This document shows positions 5,848-7,457 of a stretch of 7,457 nt of DNA, piece after piece. How positions within the stretch are numbered: position 1 is the stretch's first letter; each line of letters opens with the position of its first letter. The notes below the pieces were generated by a model, which was not told where the DNA came from, made no database searches, and saw only the letters and a list, made by a program, of their open reading frames with translations. This DNA comes from Methyloprofundus sp. (GTDB taxonomy: Bacteria > Pseudomonadota > Gammaproteobacteria > Methylococcales > Methylomonadaceae), in the NCBI GenBank assembly GCA_030636485.1, contig DAOVWV010000074.1, positions 1 through 7,457 on the forward strand, written 5' to 3'. A program made the position numbers and the translations under genes.

Positions 5848-5950
5848 TTATGGCTTATTAGCTAAGGTTTAGGTAAAGATTAAGATATAATTATTATTTA
5901 CAAAAAAGCAAAACAATTTGCGACCACCATCGTAGGACGAAACACCTTAC

Positions 5951-6060
5951 AGGGGCTCGTTCCCATGCTCTGCGTGGGAATGCATAGACTGACGCGTCAC
6001 GGAACACAGAGCATTTCCGGATACGTCCCCATGCTGAGCAAGGGCGTAAGAATCTCCATA
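5951..6060. repeat. GTTCCCATGC-type palindromic intergenic repeat
   Basis: TTCCCA-T-GC-TCT-GC-G-TGGGAA (5960-5980) forms a hairpin, and the text around it (GGGGCTCGTTCCCATGCTCTG, GTCCCCATGCTGAGCAAGG at 6026-6044) carries a second, related but degenerate block. The motif resembles the GTTCCCACGCTCTGCGTGGGAA repeats scattered between genes in many gammaproteobacteria, as I recall them. It fills most of the gap between SURF1 and the DUF2909 gene; I see no gene in it. Confidence 0.55.
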
Positions 6061-6127
6061 ATGCACCGCCTTACACTGGTCACCAGACTGGCTAAGCCAC
6101 TTTTCTCTATTAACTTTCTTCAAAATT

Positions 6128-6376
6128 ATGCTAAAAATTCTTATTATTCTTATTTTTTTAACAATCATTGTCAGTCTTGGTACCGCTCTGTTTCACCTTA
6201 TAAAGCATAAAGAAACATCGGCACAAACCGTCAAGGCACTGACTTATCGTATTGGTATTTCGCTTGCCTTGTTTATTGCCTTATCCATTGCTTTTATGTC
6301 AGGGATAATTCAACCCACCGGGATCGGCATGCAAATGCAATTACAAAAAGCAAAAATGGCAGAACAAAATAATTAA
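6128..6376 (+). CDS. DUF2909 twin-transmembrane protein of the cox cluster
   Basis: An 82-residue membrane protein with two helices (about 3-24 and 41-62) joined by a short charged loop. The line LFHLIKHKETSAQTVKALTYR and the motif YRIGISLALFIAL (40-52) followed by GIIQPTGI (59-66) match the DUF2909 family, which usually sits beside coxC and SURF1. Its function is not established; its constant place in cox loci suggests a part in oxidase assembly or stability. It is read opposite to all its neighbours. SURF1 diverges from it, and coxC converges on it across a terminator. The ATG has no clear Shine-Dalgarno sequence. The nearest stop upstream in frame leaves no better start, so I keep this one. 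Confidence 0.8.
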   Translation: MLKILIILIFLTIIVSLGTALFHLIKHKETSAQTVKALTYRIGISLALFIALSIAFMSGIIQPTGIGMQMQLQKAKMAEQNN

Positions 6377-6446
6377 TCTGAGCAACCTAGCTCCTACGGC
6401 CTCCATAGGAATCTATACAGGAATGTTCTACAGCATTAATTTTGAC

Positions 6447-6485
6447 AAAAAAAAAGCACTGCCTGTAAATAGGCAGTGCTTTTTT
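6447..6485. terminator. bidirectional intrinsic terminator between DUF2909 gene and coxC
   Basis: AGCACTGCCT (6455-6464), loop GTAAAT, and AGGCAGTGCT (6471-6480) form a perfect 10-pair stem. Nine As (6447-6455) precede it and six Ts (6480-6485) follow it. It can therefore end the plus-strand DUF2909 transcript and the minus-strand coxC transcript, which converge here. It also implies that SURF1 and the genes beyond it need their own promoter, separate from coxC. Confidence 0.9.
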
Positions 6486-6500
6486 AGGTATAAAACTCGT

Positions 6501-7370
6501 TTACATCAAATAAACAAAGATAAACAAGCCTAACCATACCACATCAACAAAGTGCCAGTACCACGCAGCCGCTTCGAAAACGAAGTGATTTTCCGGTGTA
6601 AAGTGACCTTTCCAGCTACGGAATAAAACAACCGATAGCATAATCGCACCAACACAAACGTGCGCACCGTGGAAACCCGTCAGCATAAAGAAAGTAGAGC
6701 CATAGATACCAGAGCCTAAAGTCAAGCCCATATCATGGTATGCTTCCATATACTCAAGCGCCTGAAAACCAACGAATAAGAAACCTAATCCAACCGTTGC
6801 AGCCAGCCCTTTAATCAATTGAGGACGATTACCTGCAAGCAAACCATGATGCGCCCAGGTACAAGTAACACCACTGGTCAAAAGAATTAAGGTATTCAAT
6901 AATGGTAAGCCAAAAGCCCCCATCGGCTCAAATTCGCCACCAATATTACCCGGTCCATTAGTTGGCCATACCGCTTCAAATGAAGGCCATAACATAGCTG
7001 TTGAGCGTCCAGGGCCATCCCCTATACCAGCAATCCAGTCTATGGATAGGTTGCGTGTATACCACAGTGTGCCGAAGAATACTGCGAAAAACATGATTTC
7101 AGAAAAAATAAACCACATCATCCCCATACGATAGGAAATCCCTACCCCATGGCTATACATACCAGATTCACTTTCATTTGCCTGCATGGTAAACCACCCC
7201 GCAAGCATTAGTATAAAAATCCCAAGTCCAAGTAACATAAAGGTAGAGCCTGCTGCATTACCGTTTAGGTAATTTGCAAAGCCTATCAATGTAGTCACCA
7301 GGCCGAGAGTCGCAGCAATCGGCCATGTTGCTTTAGCTGGAATGTAATATGCGTCTTGTGTAGACATCAT
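6501..7370 (-). CDS. coxC: cytochrome c oxidase subunit III
   Basis: A 289-residue, seven-helix core subunit of an aa3-type heme-copper oxidase in the cytoplasmic membrane; subunit III stabilises the proton-pumping core. Recognisable parts are MGMMWFIFSEIMFFAVFF (82-99) with the conserved E91, SGVTCTWAHH (166-175), FFMLTGFHGAHV (227-238) and AAWYWHFVDVVWLGLF (268-283). Length is close to the usual 270-295. Two adjacent ATGs (7370 and 7367) follow AGGGGA (7373-7378). The second, five bases from it, is at least as well placed, so the protein may be 288 residues. It starts 10 bases after the ctaG stop and so belongs to the same operon. The terminator at 6447-6485 ends this transcript. Subunits I and II should lie to the right of the window. 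Confidence 0.97.
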   Translation of the reverse strand: MMSTQDAYYIPAKATWPIAATLGLVTTLIGFANYLNGNAAGSTFMLLGLGIFILMLAGWFTMQANESESGMYSHGVGISYRMGMMWFIFSEIMFFAVFFGTLWYTRNLSIDWIAGIGDGPGRSTAMLWPSFEAVWPTNGPGNIGGEFEPMGAFGLPLLNTLILLTSGVTCTWAHHGLLAGNRPQLIKGLAATVGLGFLFVGFQALEYMEAYHDMGLTLGSGIYGSTFFMLTGFHGAHVCVGAIMLSVVLFRSWKGHFTPENHFVFEAAAWYWHFVDVVWLGLFIFVYLM

Positions 7371-7380
7371 TATCCCCTAT

Positions 7381-7457
7381 TTATTTAGTAGTATCATAAA
7401 ATGTCAGCCCTAATGTCAGTCTTTTGTAGCGCTCAGGCAAGGCAGGATCAACAAGCA
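7381..7457 (-). CDS. ctaG: C-terminal end of cytochrome oxidase assembly protein CtaG/Cox11 (partial)
   Basis: The minus strand from the window edge to a TAA at 7381-7383 encodes 24 residues beginning LVDPALPERYKRLTLGLTF. The VDPALP motif followed by a TLxxTF strand is how Cox11/CtaG proteins end. CtaG delivers copper to the CuB site of subunit I from the periplasmic side of the membrane. Position supports the call: ctaG normally lies just before coxC, and here the coxC start follows 10 bases after this stop. The rest of the gene, with its copper-binding cysteines, lies beyond the right edge. The short length limits certainty. Confidence 0.75.
   Translation of the reverse strand, partial: LVDPALPERYKRLTLGLTFYDTTK

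Noticed and set aside
5947..6210. Open frames on both strands over the GTTCCCATGC repeat and the DUF2909 start
   Set aside because: They arise from the repeat sequence and overlap the recognised DUF2909 gene in another frame.
1..7457. CRISPR array, tRNA or rRNA gene
   Set aside because: No regularly spaced repeats, no cloverleaf with a CCA end and no rRNA-like conserved blocks were seen on either strand.

Overview
The window most likely comes from a gammaproteobacterium that respires through an aa3-type cytochrome c oxidase. The gene order ctaG, coxC, DUF2909, SURF1, Sco-like, ctaA fits the cox clusters of that class. A methanotroph-like or sulfur-oxidiser-like genome rich in short palindromic repeats is possible, but I cannot name the genus from sequence alone.

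The right two thirds (about 2433-7457) is a cytochrome oxidase cluster read mostly on the minus strand: the last 24 codons of ctaG/cox11, coxC (subunit III), SURF1, a Sco-like thioredoxin-fold membrane protein, and heme A synthase ctaA. A small DUF2909 gene lies on the plus strand between coxC and SURF1, and a strong bidirectional terminator separates it from coxC. SURF1, the Sco-like protein and CtaA handle assembly and heme a supply for the oxidase whose subunit III is encoded alongside.

The standout is the last gene of this cluster. Its single 652-codon frame joins a complete eight-helix heme A synthase (residues about 1-300) through an acidic linker to a complete FtsY, the signal recognition particle receptor GTPase (residues about 345-652). 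All GTPase motifs are present, and the predicted topology puts FtsY in the cytoplasm, where it must work. I know of no described CtaA-FtsY fusion.

The left third (1-2300) is an accessory region, visibly more AT-rich in its genes. It holds two type II toxin-antitoxin modules: a HigB/HigA-type pair (toxin first) and an AbrB-type antitoxin/PIN-toxin pair (VapBC-type). Between them lie about 530 bases that code for no recognisable protein but form a run of perfect short stem-loops. This is perhaps the relic of a group II intron on the minus strand, or another structured RNA. A 20-base direct repeat with one mismatch flanks the whole two-module block, and the left copy forms half of a large palindrome. 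A 38-base perfect inverted repeat sits over the higB ribosome binding site.

No tRNA, rRNA, CRISPR array, intact transposase or phage gene was seen.
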